Source: Schoenoplectus triqueter (taxonomy: Eukaryota > Streptophyta > Magnoliopsida > Poales > Cyperaceae). From it: a stretch of 47,569 nucleotides of DNA. Positions 27,894 to 40,567 of this stretch are shown one piece after another. Position 1 is the stretch's first letter. Every line of letters begins with the position of its first letter. The position numbers and the translations under genes were made by a program. The DNA is taken from NCBI GenBank assembly GCA_964058805.1, contig CAXKVV010001567.1:1-47569 (forward strand), in the 5' to 3' direction. Below the pieces are notes generated by a model that had not been told where the DNA came from, did no database searches, and was given only the letters and a program-made list of their open reading frames with translations.

Positions 27894-29172
27894 TAAAGAT
27901 GCATGGCCTTTGGGCATCAACAAATTGAGTAGTACAGTTTGATTTAATTTGCTAGTACGATTGAGTGCTAAAAGATATATGTTAGTGTAGTGTTCTGAAC
28001 TTCTGATAGCTATAGAGGTACGGATCCGTATCTGTTGACATAAAACTATAGCAGGAAAAGTATAATAATAAATTTGGGCCGTCGAATTTGTTTAAACTGA
28101 TGTTATTAAATGTAGAGACTATTATTATTATTAAGTGAGTTTCATAATCAACCAGATCGTGTATTGAACTTTTCAATCCGTGTCGAACAAAATAATACAA
28201 ATCATATTAATCAGTTTATTTATTATTTGAATTTTAGAATATCTGCTATTATGAATAATAGAAAAAAAAAAGTACTTTAGTTTAATATCCTGGAAACAAT
28301 TGGAAGTGGGTAAAGAAACCATGAATAAATTAGTCTTCCCTCACATCTAATCAGACTGTTAACTTTTAACAACTATAAAAGGGTTGATATGAAAGAATTC
28401 CAGCTTAATTAATAACCACCTAAATCTGAATAAATTAACAATACTTGATAGTGATTATCTCGCCTTTCTTTTCATAAGTAGATCACTAGCTTTAATTGTG
28501 ACTAATGTGATGGTAACATAACCAAAAAGGCATGATATCTCTTATTTAAATGTGGCTAACGTGACAATCCTAACTAAGGATTTTGTCATTATCTGATTAT
28601 AGCATCACTAATTATGTACGCCGCATCTATATTAAATAATACTTCCTAACCTTTTTTTAGGGAAACCCCTATGAAAGAGACCCGAAGATAACTATCAAAG
28701 TCAATTTTATATTGGGCATAATAGGTCATGAGATAGCAATGTAGGTTTGTTTGTTCAATTAGATAGCATTGTAATTTGTAGGTCATGACAATAGGCAGTA
28801 GAATATATGTAAACTTTATCATTTTTCTTCAATTAGATAGTATAGTCCTAACGACCTAAGAACTTTATAGATTTTTCCTCGTTAACTACTCTGCCTTGTT
28901 TTGGTTTTTCTTTTAACTTATGTATTCCTTTTTCAAATGTGTTGTTGGCAGTTTATTAATTTTCCATTGAGGAGTTCGGTGAATTTCGATATTTATGCTT
29001 TTTTTAATACGCATAGTGATGATTACCATTACCAACATTAAATTAAATGTACAGATTTTTAGATGTGTAATTTAACAATAAATGGAGATATAAGTTTAAC
29101 GCTGTTGTTTTTGAATTTTTTTTTGTTGAAGTTGCAACAATTTGTTTATTGGTTCTGCTCGCTAATTTAGAG
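27894..29172. other. Intergenic DNA, no gene recognised
   Basis: AT-rich sequence with no supported gene. A short repeated phrase ttcaattagatag occurs twice near 28755 and 28829. Confidence 0.5.
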
Positions 29173-29609
29173 TAGGGGTGCATGAAAAATTCATAATTCG
29201 TTCAGTGTTCGATTCATTTTTAATTCAAATTCGTTCATTTAGATTTTTTTATCAGTTAGATTCGAGTTCAGTTCGATAACTTTTTAATGAACAAGTTCGA
29301 GTTCGATTCGTAATAGTTTGATATATAGTTATTTGTATATGTTTTAATTATTTAGTCAATAATATATATAATAATATAATTATTTTATTAGAAAAATTAA
29401 TAATTTATTATCAAATTAATAAAAATTAGTATTTTCAAATTTTGATTTAAGTGTAAAATTAATTTATTGAGTTCGTATAGAGTTCGAGTTTAATTTAACT
29501 TGAATTTGGTTTACTTCGAGTTTGATTTAGTTCGAATTCAATTTAGTTCAAATCGAGGTCAAATTAAATACTAACCAGTTTGATCAAATTTAATTTATTT
29601 GCAGTCCTA
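29173..29609. mobile_element. hAT-type MITE with GTTCGAG-rich interior
   Basis: The 437-bp element has ends taggggtgca / tgcagtccta (8 of 10 paired). Flanking 8-mers are atttagag and ctttatag (6 of 8). The interior is built from variants of gagttcga and gttcgatt. It is noncoding and non-autonomous. Confidence 0.65.
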
Positions 29610-29805
29610 CTTTATAGACACATCTCGATAAGCAAATAAAATAAAAATTGTTGGAATTTATTAAGAATGGACGGATTTAATAATATAAAAAATAATTTAA
29701 CGGTGAGAATGTAATTAATCCACATTTCCTTCATATTTTACTTCAAAAAATGATAACATAAGCTTTATTGAGTAGTTTAGACTTCATCTTTAGTCAAAAC
29801 AAATC

Positions 29806-30470
29806 TACTACAATAAAATCTTGCCAATGTTTGTTGCGTATTGAAAATATTTTAGAAAATGTTCTTCTTAAATTAAGATGCGTATATATTTTCCAAACTA
29901 TTTTACATGACTAGAACTCAAGAATTTAATGACATAAATATTTCAAACATACATAAGTGCACATGATCTCACAAAACTTGGGAACGTAAAGGTTGAAGAT
30001 CAAAAATTTATCACAAATTTGTCAAAATTAGTGACAATTATAGGTTTTCATGATATAAGTCATTATATTTATTTGGTGATGGCAAATTGAATTGTCACTA
30101 ATATGCATTAAAATTATGACGACTATAATGTGACATAAGTTATGAAGTTTAAATAGTGATGAATAAAATAATTTGTCACTTGAATTTTCAATAAAAGTAA
30201 ACTTGGCCAAATATAGAAACCGTCACAAAAATATTCTTTTAATAGTGTGAGTGAGAATTTTCTCACACAAAATGGCACTAATGACAAAAATTTTGTTTGT
30301 CACACTTTATTATCACTCTAAATCATTTTAGTGATGACATATTAAGTTGTCACAGCTATGCAAAAAAATAGTGATAAGTACTACAAATCAACTATTGAGG
30401 ATGTATTTTTGTGACTATAGTGCATTTCCTCACAAGTAGATTGTCACTAAATATGATTATTCTTGTAGTG
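29806..30470. mobile_element. CACTA-like (En/Spm) non-autonomous element
   Basis: The right end reads attcttgtagtg (ending 30470), the reverse complement of the CACTA terminal motif cactacaagaat. A diverged left end, tactacaataaaa, may start at about 29806. The interior has many subterminal gtgaca/tgtcac motifs in both directions, as CACTA transposase-binding regions do. No 3-bp target duplication is clear. The right end is well supported; the left is tentative. Confidence 0.5.
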
Positions 30471-33400
30471 TGAACTCCCAACCAATATTTGAAACCTTAG
30501 ATTTCTGGGTTATGAGAAATAATTTTGTATTTTTGAACTTGCACGCAGTCATTTAAGTAGACAACTCCGATGTTTTATTGTATAAAAACATTTTTTTGGT
30601 GCATAAACAAAAAAAGGTCTTTATACTTGCTCCAAATATAAATTTTTGTAGAGTGTGGAGGGGTGATTAAATATTTCAAGGATTTATAATTTATAATTTT
30701 GAAAACACCCCTTGACACTTGAGTGGCTGCAGTTGTGAGCAATAATTTTGTGATAAAGATGCTTTGTTCATTGTATGCTTTGTCACTTTTTGTCATGGTT
30801 TAGAGTGTATCAAGCTATTTTAATGTTACATGCTTTATAAGGTCAACAATTTCTGCACATTTCCTACTTAGTGGTGTCATTTTGGAAGTGATAAAAAAAA
30901 TAAAGCTATTGGGTTTGATGTTGGCTTTTCGTTGGGAAAAATAATGTTTGTGCATGTTTCATGAGATATAATTTAGGTAATGGCTATCTATGAGGTGTTT
31001 GTTTGTATCTGGTTAACTAGCTCCACCTAGGAGCTTGAATTGATCAATATAGCCGAAATAAATTTGTATAATAATCAAAAAGCCATATAATGGCAAAAGA
31101 TTACGCATTTTGTCTTTTTACTTTTTCAAAATTATTATTAACGTGATATAAAAAAATCAAAATAACAAAATCTTCAAATTGTCTACGACAACAGACAGAT
31201 TTCGACATCCTGAGGAGAGCAAAAAGTTCTTAATTTTTTCTCCAAAAATATTCACAATTGGAAATATTTTATTTTATTTTATCAGAATCTCGCATGAGTA
31301 TCCATTTTTTTCGACTGATTAGATGGACTCGAATTAAAATTTCGGACCCTAAACTTTTTTAGAAATCAAACTAATAACTCGGGCCCTTCAAAAAAAAATC
31401 ACCTACGACCCGAATTGTTATCTCGGGTCCTCCAAAATTTTTATAATAAAAAAAATTTAAAAAAATAAAGAGGGCCCAGGATAATATTTAGACCGTAGGT
31501 ATTATCTTTTTCTTTTTTGTTCTGAGACATTATTTTTTTCTTTTTCAATTTCTTATAGTATTAGTCTATTAAATCTCAATTGTGTCCAATGGAGAAAATT
31601 AACTGGTTGGAGATGCTCTTATAGTCTTATGTCCAACTCCAAACAAACATTCAATTATATGGATTTGAAAATATTTTCTGGCTTTCTAAGTTAATTCCCT
31701 GTGAAATATGAAAAAAAATTCAAAGATATACTTAATTGAAGTGTTATGGATATATAATACATTTTTTAAGAACCTATGTTGAATAGTACAATGTTAAAAA
31801 TTAAAGAATAATTTATCATAATCACAATATATATTCGCATTAATATATATCAGACCAGACAAGAACTTTTGACTTATTTTAAACGATAATATTATTCCTT
31901 CTTCTAAATGAAAAAAATGAATATTCGCCTTAAGTAATTCTAGACAGCATGTGCATTTCTATAAAAACATAGAAAAATGCACAAAGACAAGTTTATAAAA
32001 CAAAAAAAATGGTGTGAGTGCTATTTAAATTATTTTATACCTAGAACAAAAAAAATGGAGAGCCCTCGGTTAAATAATATTTTTTCTAGTTACAAAAAGA
32101 AAAATAAAAGGTCCGAGATATTAATTTTATGCATTTTTAGTCGATCAGAAAAAACATTCATGAAAAATTCGGATAAAAAAAATAAAAATAATTCTAAAAA
32201 TAAAAAAATGGCAATATTCGTCATTTTCGCAAAGCATCAAAACCCATGATCATTTCCATTTCCAACGCAGGAAGCAGTTGAAATTGGGGCCAGCCAAAAA
32301 AAAAATCATGCACTTGTTTGAAATTTAGCAAGGGATGATATCACCACCATAGGCCATAGGCCATAGCATGGTGCTTTCCATGGGGAAACAACAACTCCAA
32401 AAGGACCAAAACCAAAAGGGGTTGTTACTTGGTACCTCAGCCACCTCACCCGGTTTCACTTTGGACAGTAGCACCACTCGTGTGACCGCCTGCTACTTTT
32501 GATTTTGCTCTGAAATCCTGTAATTGGCAGAGAAAAAGGGACACTAGTACCTCTTTATCTAATTTTTGTGTTTTTCTTTTGTGCTTTTGATCAGAAAATG
32601 TAGGTAATTCACCCCCCCCCCCCCCCCTTGAAGAAAGAAATGTAATTAACAGATCGTTTTTTTCCCAACCAGTTTTTATTCCCTAATTTTCTAAAAGATA
32701 TTCATTCATTAGGGCTAGAATTCTCAATTTCGCATGCATAAAAATAATTATAGTTTATTAAATTCATTTTAAAGCAACATTTTACTACTTTGAGGGGGGG
32801 GGGCATTCGTAGTGTATTATATTGACTATGTATGAGACTAGTTCAAGTCCCATAAAAAGCATATAAAATTAAATATATGCAGGCTTTCCGGGAGCTTTAT
32901 TTTTTTTAAATAATATATATCTAGAACATTAATTTTCAATTTAAATACTAAAAATTTAGAATTAGTGACTAAGATAATTTTTTCATGTGAATTTTAAGAT
33001 AAAAAATTAATCCTCATCCTTAAAAAATGCAGCTCAATCCATTGTTGGTATCTTGTCTGATGAAACAACCTTTCAAGATCTCATCTCCCTATCCAAGTTT
33101 AAACCAATTCAATAGAAAGATGTGAAGTCTAATTTTAATGATCTAAACCAAAATTATCAATCAACATCTGCCTCCTATCAATGGTTTTTTTTCATATAAA
33201 TTCAGAGAACTGGAGAAGCCAACCCCAAAAAAAAAATCCTCCGATGACCCAATAAAAAATGGATGAGTATCCTCTGAAGTACTTTAAAGAAATACAATGA
33301 GCAATCAAAGATAAGGAAAAGAGACGATTAGAACTACAATATGACAGGCAGTGTTTAAAATTTACAAAACTACTTATAAATGAAATCGGAACAACACCCT

Positions 33401-34051
33401 ATCACGCAGAGTACTCTTCATTGGAAATGGGATTCTCCCAAATTGAAAGCAGACGTTAGAATTGCCAAATCCACAGCATGCACTGTTGCACAATGCACAT
33501 GCACCCAACTCTCACGTGCCACCAGCACACCACCATCCATCCATCACCTTCTCTTCAGAGAGATATATTTTCTCTATGCCATATGCCCAATTGCCCATAT
33601 CTCTCAATCTTCCTCCGTAACAAAATCTTCTTGAAAAGAAGCCCCATATCTCCCCATACATTATGACTTCCTACTGTTTGACAATTTTTCCTTTTTTTTT
33701 CTTCCTTTTCCTTTGGATCATTCTCGTTTACGTCCTTCAATTTTTTAAACTTCTACATGCCTCAATGTTAAATTGTTTGATTATTTTGTGAGAGAAGGCT
33801 ATGTATCTGCACTATTTTCATGAACAGAGCAAATGGTTTATTCCAACTTTACTTGCATTGTTTAGTTGAAATTTACTTAATATTGTAAAATGACAGTTTT
33901 GAATATTCAGTCAGTTATAATTTATATCAGGTACACTAAACAAATACGTGATCCGTAAACGGCTAAAAGAATTTCATTCACAGTCATAGAGCTAGTACAG
34001 TAGGTAATTGCTCTTGATATTTCAATTTAATGTTAATTGTTGATACATAGC
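30471..34051. other. Gene-poor intergenic DNA
   Basis: No gene is supported. It contains a short imperfect inverted repeat at about 31409-31440 and 31468-31502 (arms with cacctacg and tcgggtcct), a run of 16 C at 32612-32627 and a run of 10 G at 32794-32803. Short frames near 33380-33740 lack any recognisable domain. Confidence 0.5.
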
Positions 34052-34707
34052 TAGGGCTGCAAACGAGTCGAGTCGAGTCGAGTCGAGCTGGGCTTAGCTC
34101 AAGCTCGGCTCATGAAAATTTGAGTCGAGTCGAGCCGAGCTCATGAAATGCTTCGAGCTGAAAAACCTAGATCAAACTCGGCTCATTACTATTCGAGCTA
34201 GCTTGTGAGCTGGCTCACGAGCCAATGCACGTGCGTTGACTCAATTTAACATTTAGATTTAGTACATCTATAAACTATAAAGTTGGTATATCTAGAAAAT
34301 TGATATGAGAGTTGGTACAAAATTAGTATATCAACGAACTATATTTTCAATGACATTTTCGTTGCATTAATTTGAATGGATTGACCAACAAAAAACTATC
34401 GAGTCAGATATACGAATCTAATTACAAGCGGGTAAAAGACGTCATTAAGCCGTTGACATGATGAGATGATGAGAGATAATGAGAGAAGAGTTATTGAATT
34501 AGAGTTCGGCAAAAAAAATATATAAAAAATATTTTTTATTCGAGCTGAGAGCCGAACTAATCCCAACTCAAACTCGACTCATTTAACTACCGAGCCAGAT
34601 TAATTCGAGCCATATTAACTCGAGTCATTTTAGCTCGAGCCAGATTAGCTCGAACCCGAGCCGAGTCCGAACTGAGTCACGATCCCGAGCTTTTCTGTGC
34701 AACCCTA
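34052..34707. mobile_element. hAT-type MITE with GAGTCGAGTC-rich interior
   Basis: The 656-bp element has ends tagggctgca / tgcaacccta (9 of 10 paired). The interior opens with a (gagtc)n run and closes with gagccgagtcc-like repeats in the opposite sense. Flanking 8-mers tacatagc and catacagc match 5 of 8. It is noncoding. Confidence 0.7.
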
Positions 34708-35378
34708 CATACAGCAAATGTACCCCTCCTCATTATTCCGCGGTTAATATATAAACAGAAATATGACATGGTTATCTAACATCACATTATAATATTAATA
34801 TATCAATAAATTTCACAAAGCAGAGGTGTGAATTTAAAACTTCGTAATTGTTTATCTATAGTTTCTTTATTTACTATTTGCTCTCCAAGGCACTGCAAAC
34901 GACATAAAAATGTCACGTTATGCCAATAAATTGGACCTTTTAATGTGGAGCAACCAACCTAACATCATGATTGAACCCTATTGATACTCCCAAACTCTAA
35001 CAATCCATAACCGTTTATTTCCCCCCTCCTTTTATAGAGCAACAAGATTGTCATATTGATGTCCGTATTATTTTTTTTCCTTATTTTTAGTTTCGCTACC
35101 TTTTTCATATTGATTGTCATATTGACAAATCTGTGACTAACTGACTATATAATTTAAGAAGTCAGAAGCTTTGTAAATTAGTGTTGTAAAACGGTCTCCA
35201 AATTTGATTAATCGGCTGATTATTTGTAATTGGTAGGCACATCATTTCGGCTTATTATTATTTTTTCAGACTATACACTATTATATAGTTGAATCAAGTA
35301 TCTTCATCCAACTCTGTTTTTAATAATAAAGATTTTATATAATTAGACTTTATCAATTAAATTATATCTCATTTTTAC
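34708..35378. other. Intergenic DNA, no gene recognised
   Basis: AT-rich DNA with no supported gene, RNA or repeat. Confidence 0.5.
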
Positions 35379-35642
35379 TAGAGGTGGCAATCGGGCGGGT
35401 TGGACGGGTTGGGTCAGTTTGACTTTCTGGAAGAAATCGGGTCGGGTCGGGTCAATTTACATGTGTTTTTTTTCAGATCGTTGATAGATTTTGATTGGAT
35501 TGAAGGTCATTTGATCTCGGGTCGGGTCGGGTTAGGTCGGGTTCGGATTGAATCGGGTCAGTTTGACTTTCTTAAAAAATCGGATCGAATCGGGTTCAGG
35601 TCAGACGAGTTTCTCAAGTCAGATCGGGTTCTGCCACCTCTA
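35379..35642. mobile_element. hAT-type MITE, copy 2
   Basis: The 264-bp element has the same ends (tagaggtggca / tgccacctcta) and interior as the copy at 27676. Flanking 8-mers are atttttac and atttatac (7 of 8), a good hAT-type target duplication. It has extra GGGTC repeats and a T-rich insertion relative to copy 1. Confidence 0.85.
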
Positions 35643-36640
35643 ATTTATACTCAATGTGATGTTCATAAAATTATAATATTTTTTTCCTAAATGAGTTGAA
35701 AAATATGAATTGTCAGATATTTAATTTTTTTCATTTCTAAAATAAAACCAAGACATCCAATACAATAAAGCGTATAAATAATATATTTTGTTTGAATAAA
35801 CAATATTTTAATATATTAAGTTATGAAAGCCAAAAATTGTACGTAAAAAATTAATTAATTGACCATATAATAATTAATCATTTATTGTTGCCCCATATTT
35901 TTGTCAAGCGTATTCTGTTGTTTATAATACTATTTTAAAATATCTAAGTTCAATATATTATCTTCACTAGAAAATTTAAAACCATATTTTCAATTGCACA
36001 ACACCAAGTTTGAAACAGTATAATGGTATATGCACTATTGAAGTGGAGTAAGTTTTCATTTTTCTTTTTTCGGTATGTAGTATTTAAACTGAGAATTCAC
36101 ATCCACTGTCATAGTGGGCAATGGCTACCGACCGTCATTTTCTCAAAGGCAACAGGGATCTAATAAATAAAAAGAAACCCTCTATAAATAAAATCTGGCC
36201 TGTTAAATTCAATTGAATCGTTATAAAAAATATAAATAAAAAATATTATACAAATTTTACGAGATATCTATTTTTCCTTTCAGTTTGGTCCGATTGAAAC
36301 AAACTTCTTCAAATACAATATTATACATTTTTATTTATTTATGAGTTATAGAGCCTGTCAATTAGCAAGAGAACAAAGTTTGCAATTTAGATCGGAATCG
36401 TTGTCTTGAATACTTGCTAAATGTTTAGTGAGACGACAAAAAGAAGTTAGTCTGAGAAAGTGTATTAATTACTTTAAGAATTTTAAATTCAAGGCTTTCT
36501 GAATTCTGAATTTAATCTACCATTTCTTTAATATTTAATATTTCGTTATAATATTTTGATTTCTTTAAAAAAAACTTTTTTTAGGGTTTTTTTTAGGGTG
36601 TAAAAAACTTTTGATGAGACTGCTCTATAATTCTAATTCA
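35643..36640. other. Intergenic DNA, no gene recognised
   Basis: AT-rich DNA without supported genes. T-rich tracts near 36564-36600 precede the TATA box described next. Confidence 0.5.
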
Positions 36641-36653
36641 GCCAAAATCATTG

Positions 36654-36664
36654 TATAAATAAGG
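36654..36664 (+). promoter_or_regulatory. TATA box upstream of the miRNA-like hairpin
   Basis: TATAAATAAGG is a near-ideal plant Pol II TATA box. It lies about 290 bp upstream of the hairpin at 36946-37013. A start site would be expected around 36685-36695. No protein gene follows. Confidence 0.45.
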
Positions 36665-36945
36665 AAATAAATACACACGCTCTAAGGATATTACATGTCT
36701 ACGACTTTACACCGGCCTTTTGTTTGCTTTCCAGTTGGTTTTTGTCAGAAAGCATCTTTCGTCTCTCTCATCCACCCACAAAGAAAAAGAAGAGAGAGAG
36801 CATTTCAACTGCTTCACAGTTCACACCATGAAATTCATGGGGAGGTTGCCAGCAGATGCTTCAATCATCTCTCTATCTTTCTCTGTGTTGGGTTACTTGG
36901 GTATCAGTATCAGTCTATCAGATTGTAGGGGGTAACAACTCTTTC

Positions 36946-37013
36946 TGAGCAAGGTGTAATGTTGGTACATAAGGTCAGAAAGACTTTACTTGCCAACCCC
37001 ACCTCCTTGTTCT
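36946..37013 (+). ncRNA. Possible miR482/2118-like precursor hairpin
   Basis: The 3' arm at 36989-37009 reads CTTGCCAACCCCACCTCCTTG. Its reverse complement contains in-frame codons for GGVGK, the NBS-LRR P-loop sequence recognised by the miR482/2118 superfamily. A 5' arm (tgagcaaggtg then taatgttggta) pairs with it through two helices of about 8 and 7 bp around an internal loop, with a roughly 20-nt terminal loop. The last six bases of the 3' arm differ from usual family members and the duplex has about five mismatches, so this is only a candidate. Confidence 0.35.
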
Positions 37014-38338
37014 CTTACTTTATATGGTGTATACTTTATACGCGTATCATCACCTCGTTTTGGTTTTCGAGTCTTCACAAGCTTGCACTATATTAATCAT
37101 GATGTACTATTTCTTCTTCAAAAAGAAAAAATATATATTCATGATATATATGCTCTTTTGCGAATTTAGAGCTGAGGAAATGACTCGTGATTGGCTAGAA
37201 TTTTAGCTCGCCACAATTTGAGCTGAATTTGATCTGAACTAGATTTGATTTGAGTTAACTGACTCGTGATTGGCTAGAACATATCTTTTGTCTCGAATAC
37301 GAGTTAGATTTGATAGTAACTCATTAGCTGGCTTGAATATTTGAATCTATCATATTTTATATTTTTATTTAAATATTATTTATATTGTTATAATTTATTT
37401 GATTACGTAGTATGTTTATTAAATCACCTTAAAATGATAATATTTGATAGTAGTGAAGCAAATAAGTATAATAATTTGTATAAAAAATATTGAAATAAAG
37501 AAAATTTTGTTGATTTAATTTTAAAATAACTATGAAGTTATTTTAACTTTAGACCACCTTAAATCATTTTTATTTAGTACTTTAAAGTGTTTTAAAGTAC
37601 TACAACTAACAAAAGTGAGGTTAATTATTATAATTTATGTCTATACAACACAACAACAGCAGGGATTCGCCCAAATTATATGGTTCTTAAGTTAATAATA
37701 TATATCATTTTACAAAAAAAAAATCTCAAAAAATAATAGAAAAATATAAATATATAGTTAAATAAATATTGAAAACAGGAAGAAATGATCTCTCTTAAAA
37801 CATGATACGTCAAGACTTAAAAAATCAACACAAAAAATATGTCAACAATTCAGCATTCAGATTGTGCGCTTCAATATAGGAGAAAGGACACACAAGTTTT
37901 TGTAGATGTGAGAGCCTTTTACAATTTTGTAATTAAGATTTTTACGAGGATGATAATTTAGACAGTCATCATTCGCTGATATTCAATTCTAAATATCCTC
38001 TTAAAACCTAGACGGCAATCCCCCATAAATGTAATTCGACAAAATCACTAAGGGTGATGAAATAAAATATATGGGGTGGATAAAGCATAAAATGTGGCAC
38101 ATTACATATATTATTTATCTCTAATTGTAGATTGAAAAAGAATTAACATAACGATTCCATTTAACGGGCCGGAATTAAGACGTAAAAGATGAAAGTGTAA
38201 AATTTATTCACAAATAAATAAGTTTATCTTGTTTATTAAAACTAAGTTCATTTTTATCTTTTTTTAACATATGCATAGAAAAAATGAACTATTTATTTAT
38301 TTTCATCCTTTATTGACCCAATCAATAGAATTCCTTTA
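37014..38338. other. Intergenic DNA with a short direct repeat
   Basis: No gene is seen. A 20-bp direct repeat, tgactcgtgattggctagaa, occurs at 37181 and 37260, inside DNA with gagctgaatttga-like phrases that may be a MITE remnant. The rest is AT-rich. Confidence 0.5.
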
Positions 38339-38755
38339 AAGTGTGTTTGGATGGTGTAGAATAGCATTGTTCTAGAAATAGCAATGCTGTTTTCAGGTTA
38401 GTAATCATTCAAACATAAAATTAAAATCGAGAATAGCAGCAGAATAGTACTAATCTTAGAAAATATTGGATTAGTGGATTAGCGTCCATGAGCGTAGTGA
38501 AAATAATAAAAAATTTATTTTTTCTTTTATATTAGTATGGAGTAGTATTAAATAAAATATTAAAAAATAATTAATTATTTTAACTATTCTCTCCATTGTT
38601 CTTGAGTTTCTATCCAAACAATATTTTACTAACCCTAAATAGTAAAAATTAACACTCTTGTCATATTTCCAGATATATCACTAACCTAATACTATTGTCA
38701 ACTACTAATTCAAACAGTGCTTACACTAATCCTTTTACCATTCAAACACACCCTT
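38339..38755. mobile_element. TIR element with GTGTGTTTGG ends
   Basis: The 417-bp element has ends aagtgtgtttggatggt and accattcaaacacaccctt, an inverted repeat of about 17 bp with a 1-2 nt indel. There is no coding capacity. The ends resemble those of small PIF/Harbinger- or hAT-type elements in plants, but the target duplication is ambiguous, so the superfamily is open. Confidence 0.6.
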
Positions 38756-39711
38756 AGTAATTAGTACGTGTGAATGACTATTTTCACCAAAAAGTGGTGT
38801 CAATAAATAAATAATAGTAAATGAGGAAAGAGAGAAAAAAAAAAGATCAAAAAAAGGGGAAAGGATTGTTTGTTGTTAGCTTGGTTGGTTCCCACTCCGG
38901 AGGTAGTCAATCTGTAGATGCCTTTCAAAAAATTACGGTTCGGTTTGAATATTTGATATCCCAAAATGCCTGTTTGGTTTGATGTCTTAAAAAGTGTGTT
39001 TGGATTCGAACCAGAGAGGTTATGGCATCGTACCTGTTTCAATAGTTGCAGGATGAACATCATTAACCCAGGCTTTCAGTTCTCAACGAAGAGATGCATC
39101 TCTTTTCCTGTGAATCACAAAAAAAAAAAAATCCCATCCAAATTTATTCAACTTTATGTAGTTGAAGCAACACATTTTTTTATGTATTCTACCATAATGC
39201 AAATAAAATTGCTGATTTTTTTATCGGAATTTCATTTTGAAAAATCCAAATTATAACTGAATTAAAGGATAAACAAAAAGAGAGATCCACTAAACAACGT
39301 AGTAAAAAAGAAAAGAAAAGCATCATCAATTGGATTTTTTACATATAATGTTTTTTTTTATTAAAAGTTGGGGCTGGATCTTTTTTGTAGAATTTAAGAT
39401 TTCAATCTCTATAATATTTTATTCTTATTCAATTAAGAATTCATGGATAATTAAAGATTGTTTTCACTCAATTGAAACTTCTTTTTTAGTCATTACAAAC
39501 ATTATTGCTAAAAAAACAATGCATGTCATAATATATAGAAAATAGCAAAATCATCCATGGAACAATAATTTTTTTTTAGTTTCATATAAGTTCAAAATCT
39601 AAAAGAACAAATCATGAGTAGATATCCATTCATTTCATATAAAATAAAAAGAGTCCTTTCTTTCTTTCTTTTTCTTTTCTTTTGAAGTTGAGATTCAATA
39701 CACAATAGGTG

Positions 39712-39716
<5 letters not shown>
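38756..39716. other. Intergenic DNA, no gene recognised
   Basis: AT-rich DNA with short unremarkable frames and a TTTC-rich tract at about 39657-39682. Confidence 0.5.

Positions 39717-39758
<42 letters not shown>
39717..39758. repeat. (AT)21 microsatellite
   Basis: A pure AT dinucleotide run that bounds the first of four hairpin elements. Confidence 0.95.
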
Positions 39759-39764
<6 letters not shown>

Positions 39765-39768
<4 letters not shown>

Positions 39769-40104
39769 GTTATAATGCTTTGCAAAGTAAAAAAAACTCA
39801 TATTGCTTTGAGATGAGATTTTATATTCTGATATCTCAAATAATTAATCTAAGTTGCTCAATAATTTCTTCATGTCAAAATTTTATGGAATATTAAATGT
39901 CATAATTTTTTATGCTTTCTAGCTATTTTTTTAATTATTTTTAAAATCAACCTTGTTTAACATAAAAAATAGCCTATTTCAGAGCCGATTAAAAATAATT
40001 TCAAAATAGCTAGAAAGCAATATGGGTTTTTTGCGATCTCGGAATATAAAACCCAACCCCCAAAGCAATATGAGTGTTTTTGCTTTGTAAAACACCGTAA
40101 CACA

Positions 40105-40105
<1 letters not shown>
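39765..40105. mobile_element. Hairpin element 1 of the (TA)n-separated cluster
   Basis: The left end (gtgttataatgctttgcaaag and on through actcatattgctttg) pairs with the right end (caaagcaatatgagt through caccgtaacac). A second inner pair is gctttctagctatttt / aaaatagctagaaagc. The element is bounded by (AT)n on the left and (TC)n(TA)n on the right. Confidence 0.75.

Positions 40106-40155
<50 letters not shown>
40105..40155. repeat. (TC)13(TA)n microsatellite
   Basis: A TC dinucleotide run (40105-40130) passes directly into TA repeats (40131-40155) between hairpin elements 1 and 2. Confidence 0.95.
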
Positions 40156-40545
40156 GAATTTGGCTACGGTGCTACGCGTAGTACGGATGGCCCATGTGCT
40201 ACGGATTGTTTCTCTATTTTTAAAGTTTAAATTATCGATCCGACCGGTCAAAATATTATTCATATGATAATCTAGTTGGAGACCAAATTTTATATTTTTT
40301 TACTATTTTTTAAGATAGCTAAAAAATAACTTCTTTTGAATGGCTCATAATAATTAAATCTAGTGATTTTATAGCTATCTTAAAAAATAGTAAAAATGAT
40401 TTAAAAAATATAAAATTTGGTCCCCAACTAGATTTACATATGAAAAATATTTTGACCGGTCGGATCGACTATTTGAACTTTGAAGACGGAGAAACGGTCT
40501 GTAGTGCACAGGTCATCCGTGCTACACGTTGCACCGTAGCTAAAC
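40156..40545. mobile_element. Hairpin element 2 of the cluster
   Basis: This is an almost full-length palindrome. The left arm begins tggctacggtgctacgcgta and pairs with the right arm ending in gcaccgtagcta. Matching blocks include cgatccgaccggtcaaaatatt near both ends and ccaaattttatatttttt nearer the centre. The arms exceed 150 bp, and (TA)n lies on both sides. Confidence 0.85.
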
Positions 40546-40567
40546 TATATATATATATATATATATA

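Noticed and set aside
27681..27896. 71-codon frame
   Set aside because: It is the translation of GGGTCGGGTC repeats inside a MITE.
32612..32803. C16 and G10 homopolymers as a functional G-quadruplex or regulatory pair
   Set aside because: Homopolymer runs of this kind are common slippage products and assembly artefacts; no further structure supports a function.
33380..33740. Overlapping frames near 33.4-33.7 kb
   Set aside because: No domain, no consistent codon use, no promoter or splice pattern. They could be parts of an unknown transcript but cannot be supported.
37024..37206. 60-codon frame downstream of the hairpin candidate
   Set aside because: AT-rich, with a run of lysine codons and no recognisable motif; likely chance.
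39592..40263. Frames on the minus strand over the (TA)n/(TC)n tracts
   Set aside because: They translate dinucleotide repeats (YI and RE runs) and are not genes.
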